Position numbers and translations under genes: made by a program. From Tillandsia leiboldiana (Eukaryota; Streptophyta; Magnoliopsida; Poales; Bromeliaceae): a stretch of 64,000 nucleotides of DNA. A model generated the notes under the pieces. It was given only the letters and a program-made list of their open reading frames with translations, made no database searches and was not told the origin of the DNA. Shown piece by piece: positions 1 to 10,019 of the stretch; within the stretch, counting starts at the first letter, position 1, and each line of letters starts with the position of its first letter. The stretch is from contig CM055063.1 of NCBI GenBank assembly GCA_029204045.2, positions 33,404,810 through 33,468,809 on the forward strand. Reading direction: 5' to 3'.

Positions 1-529
1 GCCTGCTCCCCACGTTGCGTGGACCGCGCGCACGCGAGCCGGCCACTCACAGGCCGCCACGTGGCCCGCCCCGGTCCACGCACCAACCCGCTCAACGCCG
101 TGGACCGCGCCGCGTGAACCCGCGAATCCGAGGCTGCGACGTGTCCCCCGCGCCCGGTCCATGCACCAGCGCCCTCCTCTGTGGACCGCACCGCATGCGC
201 CAGCCAATCAGTCCACGGCTTCCCCCATGCACCAAAATGCGCAGAAAACTTCTGGAGGTCCGTTTTTGGGCGTCCGGACTCCGAAAAATGCAAGTAAATA
301 GCCGATTTTTGATGTTTTTCCGCGCTGAATCCAAATCCAACCTCGGATTAGCCTGAAACCCTTTCTAAAATTCAGCAAAAGCAGCCGAAAGATAGGCTTG
401 ATCCATAAACCTCACTGAGTTCGTCCAACGTGTCCATTTGACGCGTTTGCGGGTTCGACACACCAATGATAGGTTTTCCTCAACAAGGATCATGGGGAAA
501 AGCTGCACGGGATCAGGGTCACTACAACA
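1..529 (-). mobile_element. GC-rich LTR fragment, inverted relative to the LTR at 701
   Basis: The reverse complement of roughly 1-393 aligns with about 868-1300, so this block is an inverted relative of the U3 of the downstream LTR. Read on the minus strand it opens with TGTTGTAGTGACCC at 529, like the LTR start at 61817 (TGTTGTAGTGCC). On the plus strand position 529 also fits the CA end of a copia 5' LTR, because a primer-binding site follows at once. The two readings cannot be separated here because the left end is cut off. Open frames in it are GC-rich read-through and not genes. Confidence 0.55.
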
Positions 530-700
530 GTGGTATTAGAGCGAAAATAGGGTTGTAAACGATGGTTAAGGGTGGAAATATCAATCGACCTCCGTTCTTC
601 GATGGAACCAATTATGCTTATTGGAAAGTACGCATGAGAGCGTTTTTAATTTCCCATCGATTAACGGTTTTGGCAATCAATCGAAACCGGATGGAAACAT
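530..700 (+). pseudogene. gag: Ty1/copia primer-binding site and gag N-terminal remnant
   Basis: TGGTATTAGAGC at 531-542 is close to the complement of the initiator-Met tRNA 3' end. An ATG at 562 opens a short gag start with a GTNYAYWKVRMRAFLI segment, the N-terminal signature of copia-type gag, and it is clearly related to the better preserved copy at 5621. After about 40 codons the frame breaks. The tail up to 700 can still be read, with shifts, as the next gag residues (VWQS then TGW). The gag is cut at 700 where the TG of the next LTR begins. Confidence 0.7.
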
Positions 701-1558
701 TGTGATGACCCGGATTTCCGCTGTAGTGTACTGGTTTTTCCCATGCAACTTTCCGGTGAATCCACTGTGTAGAACACCTAGTGTTGGTGTGTCTGGCCCA
801 TGGTGCATCGAAGGGGTGCCACAGATGGGCCTTGTGAGACTTTGATAGCGGATTTGGCCTTCGGCTGCATTTGCCGAATTTTAGAAAGGGTTTTGGGCCA
901 ATCTGAGGTTGGATTTGGATTCAGCGCGGAAAAACGCTTGAAAACGGCTATTTGCTTGTTAAATTTGGAGTCCGGATGACCAAAAGCGGGCTTCCGGAAG
1001 TTTTCGGGGATTTTCGGTGCATGGGGGAGACTCGTGGACCGGCCTGTGCCACGTGGCGGCCTATTATTGGCCGGCTCACGCAGCTCGGTCCACGGGGTGG
1101 CGCGGCGGTGCATGGACCGCGGGCGGGAGACGCGTGGCGTGCCCTGATAGGCCGGCGCACGCGGCACGGCTCACACGGTTTTGCGGGGTTGCGGTGGACC
1201 GGGCGCATGACACGTGGCGGCTTCGGATTCGTTGGCTCACGTGGGCGCGGTCCACGGTGTGCGCGGGGGGGGCGCCTCGGGACAGCGCGCGCACAGTGGA
1301 GCCAGGGCGGGCGGTCGGCCGCACTCGAGTGCGCCACGTGTCGCCTCGCGGTTGGGCGGCCGTACCTACCCCCGCTGACCGCGAGGGGACACGCGGCGCA
1401 TAGCGGGCCGCCGGGATTTGCTGTCCCCTGTTTGGGGTGACGTGGCCGCCCCTGGGAGGTTCGGGCGCGTCGGACGGGAGGCGTACAACCGGGTTTCGGG
1501 CGCAGTGCGCCCGAAACCTGCGCCCGAAAACCCGGCCCAACAGCTAATGGGCTGGGCC

Positions 1559-1567
1559 TATAAATAG
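1559..1567 (+). promoter_or_regulatory. TATA box of LTR I
   Basis: TATAAATAG lies at the end of the GC-rich U3 and just before a C/T-rich stretch, the usual arrangement for the start of a retrotransposon transcript. Transcription would begin about 30 bases downstream, near 1590-1600. Confidence 0.65.
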
Positions 1568-2242
1568 GATTCCCTGTTCGTCCCTTAGGCTTTTTGGACC
1601 CCTTTTCGCAGAGCATTCTTCAGAGAAGTTTCCCTCCCTCAGTGCACTACCCATTGGAGAACTTTGAGGATTTTTGGAGGCACTCTTCCCGAGGTTCACC
1701 ATTTTACGGCGCGGCGCGACGCTTGTTTCCCGGCGATCTTCTTCGCCCCTTCTCAGTGTTTGGACTCCTCCGACTCACCCCGACATCGGATTTTGTTGAT
1801 TCTTGCGCCGTTGGACTCACGACAGGTAGGACTTCAACTCCTGTGTTTTGAGGTTCCTCGATTTCCGTGCTGATCTTGGAGTTTTCTGAGCACCCATTTG
1901 ACCCACTTTTCTTCGCGGACTTTTGGACAGCACCGCGGTGTTCTGGCCGTATCTTTTTGCTCAGACGTCGTATTGAGGCGATTCAAATGCAATCTTCATC
2001 TACTCTTCGCAAGGAGTCTCCTGGATTTTTCTCAGATTTTTCTGGATTTTACACGAGGGTGAGAATCTCCTTTCTGTGTGGTTCTTTGTTACAGAAATTT
2101 GGTACAGTTTGGATTGGGGTGTACCCCTTGCCGGATTTTTTATCTCAGCGTAGGAAACTCCGATTTGGGCGTGCAGGTACTCGTTTCGACGGGCTCGTCG
2201 CAAGGATCGCGATAGTATTTTTCTTGGATTTTTCTGGGCTCA

Positions 2243-3617
2243 GGTAAAAAATTGGAGAATTCTGGACTGTGGATTTAGGGGACATATTTTGGAAATTGTG
2301 ATGAATAGCTTATGTACTTCCTTTGGGGTATTTTGTACAGATTGGTGGTGAGTTTTGGACTGATCTTGGACTTCGCTTTTGGGAACTTGGAATAGCGCTC
2401 GAGGTGGGTGATGTTGTGAACCTCCTACTTGTGAATGTCACTAGGCCTATTAGAATGTCTTGATCATGTGCTATTAATTGTGAATGTATCTAGCATGCTT
2501 GTATGAGATTAAGGTTCCTTTGTTAATACTTGCATTGTTAGCGGGCTACAAGTTAGTAAGTGGTGTTTCCATGTTTAGATATGCAATTTAATTAGTTGGA
2601 AAGAATGCTAAAGCCATATCATGTTATATGTTAAGGGAAGGTTTGGGCATGTGGTAGAATGCATGTTGTAAAAGGGGTACTTGCTAGTAGATTGGTGCAT
2701 CTAAATTGTATCATGTATCATATGTCCTGCCACATGTACATCGGGAGTTCCAAACATTTAATGTTGCAATATGTTAGAATAATTGAAATGATTTTATCAA
2801 ATAAAGGACTTTGCATGCTTGAATGGTCATCTAGCTAGGCCACCTTTTCTGCTACACAAACATATTGGATTTGACTTAGGAGAAAACCATGCTTTTATTC
2901 GTTCTCCTGTCGTCTAGCTTAGGGGATGTGTAGTCAGATGTTCAGAGTTGGGACAGTCGGGGATCGAGTTTGGGTGTTGCGGCGACCGCGGACTGTGGGC
3001 GGTTGACCGGATTATTATTATTATTATTATTACTTTTGCATCAGATTGGAGGTAGGGGATGCGAGTTTCCTTTAGTGGATGGTTTTCCCACTTTGATCAG
3101 AGTCGTGACCCCGTCCTGCTATTTTATGATACTGATGATACTAGTGACAGTGTACTATGCTCGTGTGGGGTCGCTCCCCTCGAGTGCCACTCCGGAGTAG
3201 GTTTCAGACCGTTTTGGGTGCCGGTCAGAACGTGTTGGGTTCCGGTCATTTGGACAGGGGAGATACTGAGTTTTGAGGTTGACAGCAGAGCAGGCAGTAC
3301 CAGTGGTTACTGGTGTTTTGATTGGGTTGGTCTGTCAGTCTTTGACGTTCTGGTGCATGCTTTCAGCTATTCGTTAGTTAGCCATCTTAGAGGCATGTTA
3401 GTGGTAGCTCTCATCAGTAGTGTAGTAGTTTGTAGCTTACCACCTCTGTTTTCATTTTAGCCTCTGATAGTCATAGTGGGCATGTTTGAGTTTGAGGTCT
3501 ACCCACTAGGGAGGCTACTGTTTTTATAGTAGTTCTCACCCCCACTGCTTTCTCTTTCCTTTCCCCTTTTTTTGCAGAGTCCTCTGGGGAGTTGCGGGAC
3601 CTCTTCCTTGGATCGAG
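2243..3617 (+). other. Putative intron and 40-nt exon in LTR I
   Basis: A donor-like CAG/GTAAAA near 2243 is followed by about 1.3 kb of T-rich, AT-rich sequence. It ends at a long pyrimidine tract and TGCAG at 3571-3577. A 40-nt exon (3578-3617) is closed by the near-consensus donor GAG/GTAAGA. The arrangement resembles the two-intron leaders of the other LTRs here. The first donor is the weakest part of the model. Confidence 0.4.
3011..3033 (+). repeat. (ATT)n microsatellite
   Basis: Seven uninterrupted ATT units followed by a variant unit, lying in the AT-rich part of LTR I. Confidence 0.95.
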
Positions 3618-3959
3618 GTAAGAGGATCGCGGGATTAGATAGCTGCTGCCCGAGTTCGAGTTTTGTAGTTTTGAGTTGCCCCCAGTACACAGACGGTTGT
3701 ATTCCTTTTTTTTGGGTCTGGCTGCGCCAGTGGTGTATTTATTAGTGAGCTGGGAGAGACACTTGTATACTTGTGAGAGCTTATTGTACTTTATTTCCGC
3801 ATTTGTCTGGTTGTATTAGTTTTAGTTTAGCTTGTTTTACGCTCCTTATTATATAGTTTACATCTGAGCAGGTACAGCGCTTGTGTACGCGGGAAACTTC
3901 CGTCGTGCACGGCGGATCTGTGGCGGGCCCGGGTTCTGGTTTACACCCGGGGCGTGACA

Positions 3960-4110
3960 TCCGCAGAGCTTTTGCAGTGGTGATCAGCGACATCTGGAGG
4001 CTTATTCGGTGAGATGGAGGTGCTTGTGCGCAAATCGAACCTCAAGATTGGACCCAGCACGAAATTTGGATAGTAAAGATTACTTGTCTAGGATGCCTTC
4101 GACAAATTTT
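3960..4110 (+). mobile_element. Start of the internal region of element I, cut by a gap
   Basis: These 151 bases follow the LTR end and run into the first N gap. They do not show the initiator-Met primer site (TGGTATCAGAG) of the other gypsy elements, so the element may use another tRNA or be rearranged. No coding frame is recognisable. Confidence 0.4.
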
Positions 4111-4210
4111 NNNNNNNNNNNNNNNNNNNNNNNNNNNNNNNNNNNNNNNNNNNNNNNNNNNNNNNNNNNNNNNNNNNNNNNNNNNNNNNNNNNNNNNNNN
4201 NNNNNNNNNN
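4111..4210. other. Assembly gap of 100 N
   Basis: Exactly 100 N, the usual placeholder for a scaffold join of unknown size. Sequence on the two sides belongs to different elements (I on the left, G on the right). Confidence 0.99.
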
Positions 4211-4435
4211 GTGGTCCGGGGTAATCTCGTCTCGAACAAGCTGTATCTGTCGCCTGGCCTTCTGGACCTGCCAGATTTCTCTAATAGGTTGGCTTGACCA
4301 TCAGGCAAAATAGCTCGACCGTACCGGTCCTGCTGAGTACTCGCGCTCATCGGTTCCTCCTCGATTGACCCTTCCCGCTCAAGGCATCTGCTACTACTCT
4401 TGCTTTTCCGGGGTGGAGAATCGTAGTCCTTCAGC
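4211..4435 (-). pseudogene. pol: Element G: end of RNase H domain, gypsy pol
   Basis: Read on the minus strand this gives the end of RNase H, with HPGKA and VADALS, then the RNase H-integrase linker ending LVRDEITPD. Stops and frameshifts are present. It continues without loss into 46359 after removal of copia D: the TCAGC at 4431-4435 is repeated at 46359-46363, and the joined reading runs through the conserved RRWLELLKDYD segment. The integrase part would lie to the left but is lost at the gap. Confidence 0.85.
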
Positions 4436-5586
4436 TGTTACGGCTTTTTGTGTGGCATATTTCGTGAGTTGAGTGGAGTCTTGAAGTGATCAAATTGTCA
4501 ATCAGCAATCAAAGACTCAGAGAAGATTCAACAGAGCTCAAGTTGACACTCAGTGTTTTGAGTCTTGAAGATTGAAGATGAAGAATTGTGGATCAATTAC
4601 AACAATCTCAAGGAAAATGGATTCGGAATGATCAGGTACGTTTAAATAAATAATTTTGGTGATCCGAATACATTGAGTGGTTTAGAAACACTTGGATAAG
4701 TTTTCATGGCATAAAAGTCAAAAACTGTTTTTTCTGGAAATCCGTTCAGGACTGGAAATTCTGTTCAGGACTGCTTTGTTAATCCAGTCCGACCGTGGAT
4801 TCCAGTCCGGACCCCGAACCTTGTTTTTCAGGAATTGCTGAAAAAAGACGACAGTCCTGAACCAGTCCGGACCGTCGTGCGGAAAAAATTCTGTTAAGTC
4901 AGTTTTTGATGCTTATCTCTTTCCAAAGGTTTCTAACCTATAAATAGACACTTAGGGTTCTCAAGAACTACCGATTAATATATAAAACACTTGAGAGCAA
5001 CCCTAGAGGCTAGGTTTTTATCGTTCTTCTTTATAGCCTCTTTTAGGTCAATTCGACGGTTCTTCCAAGATCTATCTTTGTCGAATTGATCTAGTCTTTG
5101 CTTAGAGATTCTTCTACGGTTCTTCAATGATAATCTAAGCAAAGGATCACCATCGAAGCTTTTAATAAGTTTGCGTCGTGGATTCGACGTAGCATCATGG
5201 ATTCGGTGTGTTGAAGGCGTTTCGTGGATTCGAAACGTGTGCTCGTGGATTCAAGTGGCGTTCGTGGATTCGAACGTGTGCAGCGGACGTGCAATCGGTG
5301 AGCGCAAGATCCGAAGAAGTTGAAGGAGGGGTTGGAGTCATGGAGTCGGTAATCACCTTGTTATTCTTCTATTCTTAGTGGATTGTTATTGCGTGTTGGT
5401 CCCGTGGTTTTTCTCCTGGATTGGAGTTTCCACGTATATCTCGGTGTGCTATTTTTATTTTCCGCATTGGTTTTTATTTTGCACTGAGATTGGTTTTATA
5501 AGTATTACACCTATTCGCCCCCCCTCTAGTTGTTTGATAGTACCTATTTAGATCCTTGTAGATCCTTAAATATATAAAAACCAACA
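4436..5586 (+). mobile_element. 5' LTR of copia D
   Basis: 1151 bases, TG...CA. The same sequence recurs at 36516-37350 plus 46033-46358 as the 3' LTR. It contains tandem copies of a short CGTGGATTCG motif (about 5175-5275) and a TATA box at 4939. Confidence 0.92.
4939..4947 (+). promoter_or_regulatory. TATA box of copia D 5' LTR
   Basis: TATAAATAG, about 500 bases into the LTR, followed by leader-like sequence. The matching site in the 3' LTR is at 37025-37033. Confidence 0.7.
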
Positions 5587-5600
5587 AGTGGTATCGGAGC
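5587..5600 (+). promoter_or_regulatory. Primer-binding site of copia D
   Basis: TGGTATCGGAGC directly after the LTR differs by one base from the plant copia initiator-Met primer site TGGTATCAGAGC. Confidence 0.85.
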
Positions 5601-5620
5601 GGGTTTTAGGTTTATCTATC

Positions 5621-7250
5621 ATGTCGGGTGAAAGTGGTAATATTTATAGACCTCTTCTTTTTTATGGGACTAATTATGCTTATTGGAAAGTGCGGATGAG
5701 AGCTTTTCTCATCGCAATTGATGAGCGGGTATGGCAATCCGTGGAATACGGTTGGGTGCATCCTGTTGAGGAAGTAGGAAATTCTACTACCCCAAAACCT
5801 CGCTCTAGATGGTCCAAAGAGGAATTCAAAAGATCTTCTTACAATGGGAAAGGTATGAACGCTTTATTTAATTCTCTTTCCTCGACTGAGTTCACACGAA
5901 TTTCCGCGTGTGAAACTGCAAGGAAATTTGGGATATTCTCAAAATTACACATGAGGGTACTAATCTAGTAAAAATTCAAAAGCTCCAGATGCTTACAAGT
6001 CAATTTGACTCTATTCATATGGAAGAGCATGAATTGTTTACTGATTATTACACTAGACTTCAAGATATAATCAATACATGTGCAAAGGTTTTGGGCAAAG
6101 GTTACCGCCATTGAAACCGTTAGTCATCCGGATGAGATGAGAGTAGAGGAATTAGTAGGTGCTTTGCAAACTTATGAAATGACTTTTCCTACTAATCAAG
6201 TTTCTTCCAAGTCTTCTTCTAAGCTTACAGGTATTGCATTCAAATCAACAAAGGAAGAAGATAGCGAATCAAGTTCCGACGATGAAATCTCTTTTGCCGA
6301 CTTTGAAGAGAAATTGGCGCGGATCGTAAAGAAATTTCGTCAGAAATTTTGGAAGAATCGAATCGATGGATCTTCATCCACGAAACCATCTAAAGGATCA
6401 TCGAGTTCTAAATCCTCTAAGCTCAAAGTCATTGCAAAACCTTCTAAAGAAAAGAAAAAGATGAATTCGAAGGGGAAATCCAATGTTATAGATGCAAAGG
6501 CTACGGCCATATTTCAACGGATTGTCCTTCTCCGAAATCATATAAAAAGAAGGCTTTGCAAGCAAAACTTGGGACGATTCTACTTCTAATGAATCGACCT
6601 CAAGTAAAGAGGAAAAAGTCATTGCCTTTCATGCCTCTCAAATTCCCTCTTCTAATATTTGCTTATCATCTTTAATCACTGACTCTATTCCTTTGATTTT
6701 GCATGAAACATCAACATCCGGCGGAGAGTCATCAAGTGAGGGGGTCGGACGAAGAAGAACTCGTTGAGGCATATCAACAACTTCTTACGGAATCAAAGAA
6801 GATGGCCAAGCATATAAGAAGTTGAGGAAGCAACGACTTGAGATTCAAGACGAGAATCATGCTTTAAAGATCAAACTTCATGATCTCGAGGAGGAACGAG
6901 AGTTTTTATTGGATAATAATAAAATCCTCCAAGAAAAGATAAATCAATCGGAAACGATCGTTAATTCCCATATTAACAAGATTGATTTTCTAGAAAAGCA
7001 GTTTGAGGAAATTCATGTCACCAACCAAGCTTTGACCAAGCAAGTTCATCAACTCAAATCCGACATACAAAGGCTTTCAACCGGTTCCAAAAAACTTGAC
7101 CGTATGTCCGGATTAGGTCAAACAAGCAAAGCTGGTTTGGGATTCAAAAAGAACCAAACTGTGAAGGCTTCAAGTTCCACAATTAAATTGAGAGAAAGAA
7201 TTTGTCACCATGTGGACTTGAAGGACACTTGATGAAGACGTGCCCGAAAA
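5621..7250 (+). pseudogene. gag: Copia (Sirevirus-like) gag, frameshifted
   Basis: The first ATG after the primer site starts the copia gag (GTNYAYWKVRMRAFLI near residue 20, then the VWQSVE segment). At about 5930 a frameshift breaks it. Later pieces are the capsid end (about 5960-6200), a Ser/Lys-rich linker (about 6220-6500), a long Gln/Glu/Lys-rich coiled coil (6822-7090) and a CCHC zinc knuckle at about 7201-7240, whose second Cys has become His and which is split by a frameshift. The coiled coil between capsid and nucleocapsid is typical of Sirevirus gag. At least three lesions make it non-functional as assembled. Confidence 0.85.
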
Positions 7251-7526
7251 AGAGAAAGAAAAATTTTTCGGCAACTTCATCTATGGAGCGAACTCAACAG
7301 AATCAAAAGACACATCAAATCAATGGAGTTCACTCAATCCACCAAAGGTCCGAGCCACAACATCAATCATACAAGTGGATCATTGCGAGGCAAAGACCTA
7401 AGGTGGACCAACAGTCAAAGCTATCAACTCCCGGCCACAATGAATCAAGACAACCCAAAATCCGACGATTTTAGATTCGGAAAGGTGATATCTTTCCTTG
7501 TCTTAAGTTCTAAACAGCTTATGACT
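7251..7526 (+). mobile_element. Copia D interior after gag
   Basis: Ser/Gln/Asn-rich, gag-tail-like sequence with no recognisable protease motif. It ends at the target duplication TGACT (7522-7526), where element B inserted. Confidence 0.6.
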
Positions 7527-8159
7527 TGTAATAACCGCGGCTTTATTTGCCTTTCTAGACCTTCTTTTAAATTCTTGTAAATCCACCTTTCGACTAAGGG
7601 GTCCGGGGGTGAATTATTTTTCTTTATCTCTGGGCAGACTGTCGGGGCTCGCGGGTATTTTTAGACAATAAAGCTCGCGAAATGGATTTCGGCGGTGCGA
7701 TCGGATCTGGATCCTGACCCCGGAATCTCCCAGAATAAATTCCGGAAGTTGGCAGCAGTTCAGGCGACTTACACGTTCTTCGAGGCGGACCGGACCCAGG
7801 TTCGCACCCAAACTCATTTCGCCGAGATTGATTTGTATTTTGGGACTTAGGGTTAAGTTCCCGTGTACGGAGGCGGCTAATATTAATACGTATGTGTTGG
7901 GTTTAGATTTGGAGTTCCCCTACCGTTCCTCTCACGCAAACCCTCCTCTTCTCACCGATCGGCGCGAGGCACCGCGGCGGAGCGATCGAGGAACGGGAAG
8001 AACACCGCACACCTCCGGAATCGGGCACACAGGAACGAGGCGATCCCTCCCCTTACAACCTCCGACGGCGTAACCGAGGTGAGGCGTAGTTTCGCCGTTC
8101 TTGGCTTTCTTGTTTTTCTTGCTTTTGGGGGAGGGGGAAACGGGGGCACAGGCGACGGA

Positions 8160-8530
8160 TTCCCCGGAATCCGGCGCCCGTGCGCAGCCCCCATGCGGGC
8201 GGCGCGCCCGTGCGCAGCCCCCATGCGGGCGGCGCGCCCGTGCGGCCCGCACGGGGCTGGGCGCGTACGCAGCCCCGCATGCGGGTGGGGAGCCCGCTTG
8301 GTGCCGGGCACGCGCGCAGCCCCGCTTGCGGGGGGGGAACCCGCACGGGGCTGGGTGCGTGCGCAGCCCCGCATGCGGGTGGGGAGCCCGCATGGGGCCG
8401 GGAACGCGCGCAGCCCCGCTGCGGGGGGTGAACCCGCTCGGGGCTGGGCGCGTGCGCAGCCCCGCATGCGGGTGGTGAGCCCGCACGGGGCTGGGCGCGT
8501 GCGCAGCCCCGCATGCGGACGGTGAGTCGG
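8160..8530 (+). repeat. 47-bp GC-rich minisatellite in B 5' LTR
   Basis: About seven diverged 47-bp units. Each carries GGGGCTG...CAGCCCC and GCGGG...CCCGC arms, so a unit can fold on itself. The array recurs at 33069-33435. It is open in several frames on both strands because it is stop-poor, not because it codes. Confidence 0.9.
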
Positions 8531-8930
8531 GGAGCCGCACGGGGCCGTCCGTGCCTTCGCCCTCGCCGGGGGACGTCGCCGCCGCCATCTCCAGATCGGC
8601 GGGCCGTGCCCCGCCACCGACCGGGAGGGCCTTGCAGTTCGTATTACTTTCGAGTTTCGAGTTACTAATTTTCCCTCGGCAGGTCCGTGTGGGTCCGGGC
8701 GAGCGCACCGGGACGCGGAGGAGCTGAGCGGGGGTCACCGTTTTTACAGGTGGGTTTTTGCTTTGGGTTTTAGCGTCGGGTTTCCGGCAATCGTACCTTG
8801 TTTAATATAAGTAATTATTGTGCTAACATGGTAGTTTTGTGGTACTATGGTTACTTTGCTCGGTTATGTGGTACTATGGTTACTTTGCTCGGTTATGTGG
8901 TACTATGGTTACTTTGCTCGAGGCTGCAGC

Positions 8931-8980
8931 ACGCGCACCCGCGGTTTGGCCACCGCAAAGGGTGCGCTTTTCCGGAAAAG
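8931..8980 (+). other. Conserved nested hairpin plus TTTTCCGGAAAA palindrome (B)
   Basis: GCGCACCC pairs with GGGTGCGC and encloses GCGGT-TTGGCC-ACCGC. The palindrome TTTTCCGGAAAA follows. The same block is found at 10275-10325, 16437-16487, 23205-23260, 29145-29200, 33845-33897, 39088-39142, 44940-44995 and 49545-49600 in five LTR families, far better kept than the sequence around it. Confidence 0.85.
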
Positions 8981-9044
8981 TGGTCTATGACCCGTGTATA
9001 CCCACAGGACGGCGTGGGGCCTCTTTAGTTGTGGGGCATGTATG

Positions 9045-9170
9045 CGCCAAGGTGTGAGCGGTGCGACCCGTCGGTTTAGTTGTCCGACGTGGGAGCGGTG
9101 CGACCCATTCGTTTAGTTGTCCGACTTGGGCGCGGTGCGATTCGTCGGTTTAGTTGTCCGACGGGATCGG
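9045..9170 (+). repeat. Tandem small hairpins in B 5' LTR
   Basis: Three units of about 36 bases, each with the form GTGCGACCC-GTCGG-TTTAGTTG-TCCGAC. Related hairpin units stand at the same place in the other families. Confidence 0.8.
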
Positions 9171-9465
9171 GTATTGCAGGTTTACAGGTGTTTGATTCTA
9201 CTTTTCCCTTGCGAGGGTGGTTGCTCCGGATAGACTACGGTTGGACGTTTTCTTTACCTGCTTTACTTTTATCACTTTTGTTTAGTCGCTGACTTCCCAC
9301 TTTGCGACAGGGTCCTACAGGAGGGAGAGTTAGGCGACGGTGAGGCCGCGGCTAGAAATTTTGGGTCCCAGGAGACCGGAACAGTACTTTTGTCACGCCC
9401 CGGGGTTTAACCAAGCTCCCTTTTTTTTTTTGAAAATCTTTCTTCCCAGGCGCGTGCCCAGACCC

Positions 9466-9520
9466 GCCACATATACAGATTTACTCCGCAAACGGGCAGA
9501 GTCTCCTCTGTATATGCACG
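9466..9520 (-). other. Terminal stem-loop near the LTR end (A)
   Basis: CATATACAGA (9470-9479) pairs with TCTGTATATG (9507-9516), and an inner ACTC/GAGT stem surrounds a CCGTTT-containing loop (minus-strand reading). Equivalents at 15632-15680, 18538-18586, 22380-22426, 28319-28366, 34788-34838, 39976-40022 and 48576-48624 keep the pairing while the bases change. Confidence 0.8.
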
Positions 9521-10019
9521 GCGTCGCGGCTCATACAACATCCAATCACAACATTCAGTCAACTCAATTATTTGTAAATACAGCTACTCATGCACAACAG
9601 GTTGAACTCGGGGCAGATTAATTTGAAAGCATAAATCCATGGTTCGAAAGTAGTGCCCACCCGGCACTTAGATTTCTAAAACAGTTTCGAAAGTCATAAA
9701 TCCACAGGGTTTTGAAATCGGTGCCCACACGACACCCAGACTTTTAAAACGGTTTTCGCAAATCTTTTCTTTGTTTACTTTCCATCTTAAAAACAGCCCA
9801 GCAGTACTAGAAACTAAAATCAACATACTCAAATCTGAAAGCAAAATACCGACATCCACACCGACCCCACGAGGGTATCGAGAACCACACCGTAGACTAC
9901 AATATCAAATGAAAAAAAAGGAATAAGATAAGCGAGAAGAATTATAGTCTAGGGCCCCCAAGGACCCGCAAGCTCCTGTCTCGGCCTCACTGTCGGCTAG
10001 CTCTCACCCCCGAACGAAC

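Larger units (their letters stand above)
701..3959 (+). mobile_element. Long LTR of gypsy-type element I
   Basis: The 3.26 kb block starts TGTGATGACCC and ends GGGGCGTGACA, the same terminal motif as the other gypsy LTRs in the window. A GC-rich U3 (about 1020-1540) leads to a TATA box at 1559. The rest is AT-richer and has splice-like signals, including a strong pyrimidine tract and CAG at 3571-3577 and a donor GTAAGA at 3618. It is probably a 5' LTR and not a solo LTR, since the flanks (AACAT before, TCCGC after) do not match. It interrupts a copia gag remnant. Short open frames inside it are not credible genes. Confidence 0.7.
8079..9310 (+). other. Putative two-intron leader in B 5' LTR
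   Basis: Intron 1 is 8079-8682 (GAG/GTGAGG donor; CTAAT branch-like motif, then TTTTCCCTCGGCAG). Exon 2 is 8683-8749 (67 nt). Intron 2 is 8750-9310 (CAG/GTGGGT donor; CTGAC, then GCGACAG). The same four sites occur at matching places in the 3' LTR (32988-33595 and 33663-34225) and in the LTRs of A, C, F and G. Intron 1 holds the minisatellite and intron 2 the conserved hairpins. No transcript data are available here. Confidence 0.5.
7527..9390 (+). mobile_element. 5' LTR of B, first part
   Basis: Matches 32436 onward in the 3' LTR and stops at ACTTT (9386-9390), where A inserted. It resumes at 18049. U3 (7527 to about 7850) holds the block shared with other families (GGGTATTTTTAG, then ATCTCCC and AATAAATTCCGG). 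Confidence 0.92.

Noticed and set aside
3128..3170. Hammerhead ribozyme, as in plant retrozymes
   Set aside because: A CTGATGA string occurs near 3133 but the required GAAA partner and stems are not in place.
701..3959. Reading LTR I as a solo LTR
   Set aside because: The five bases on each side (AACAT, TCCGC) do not match, so no target duplication supports it.
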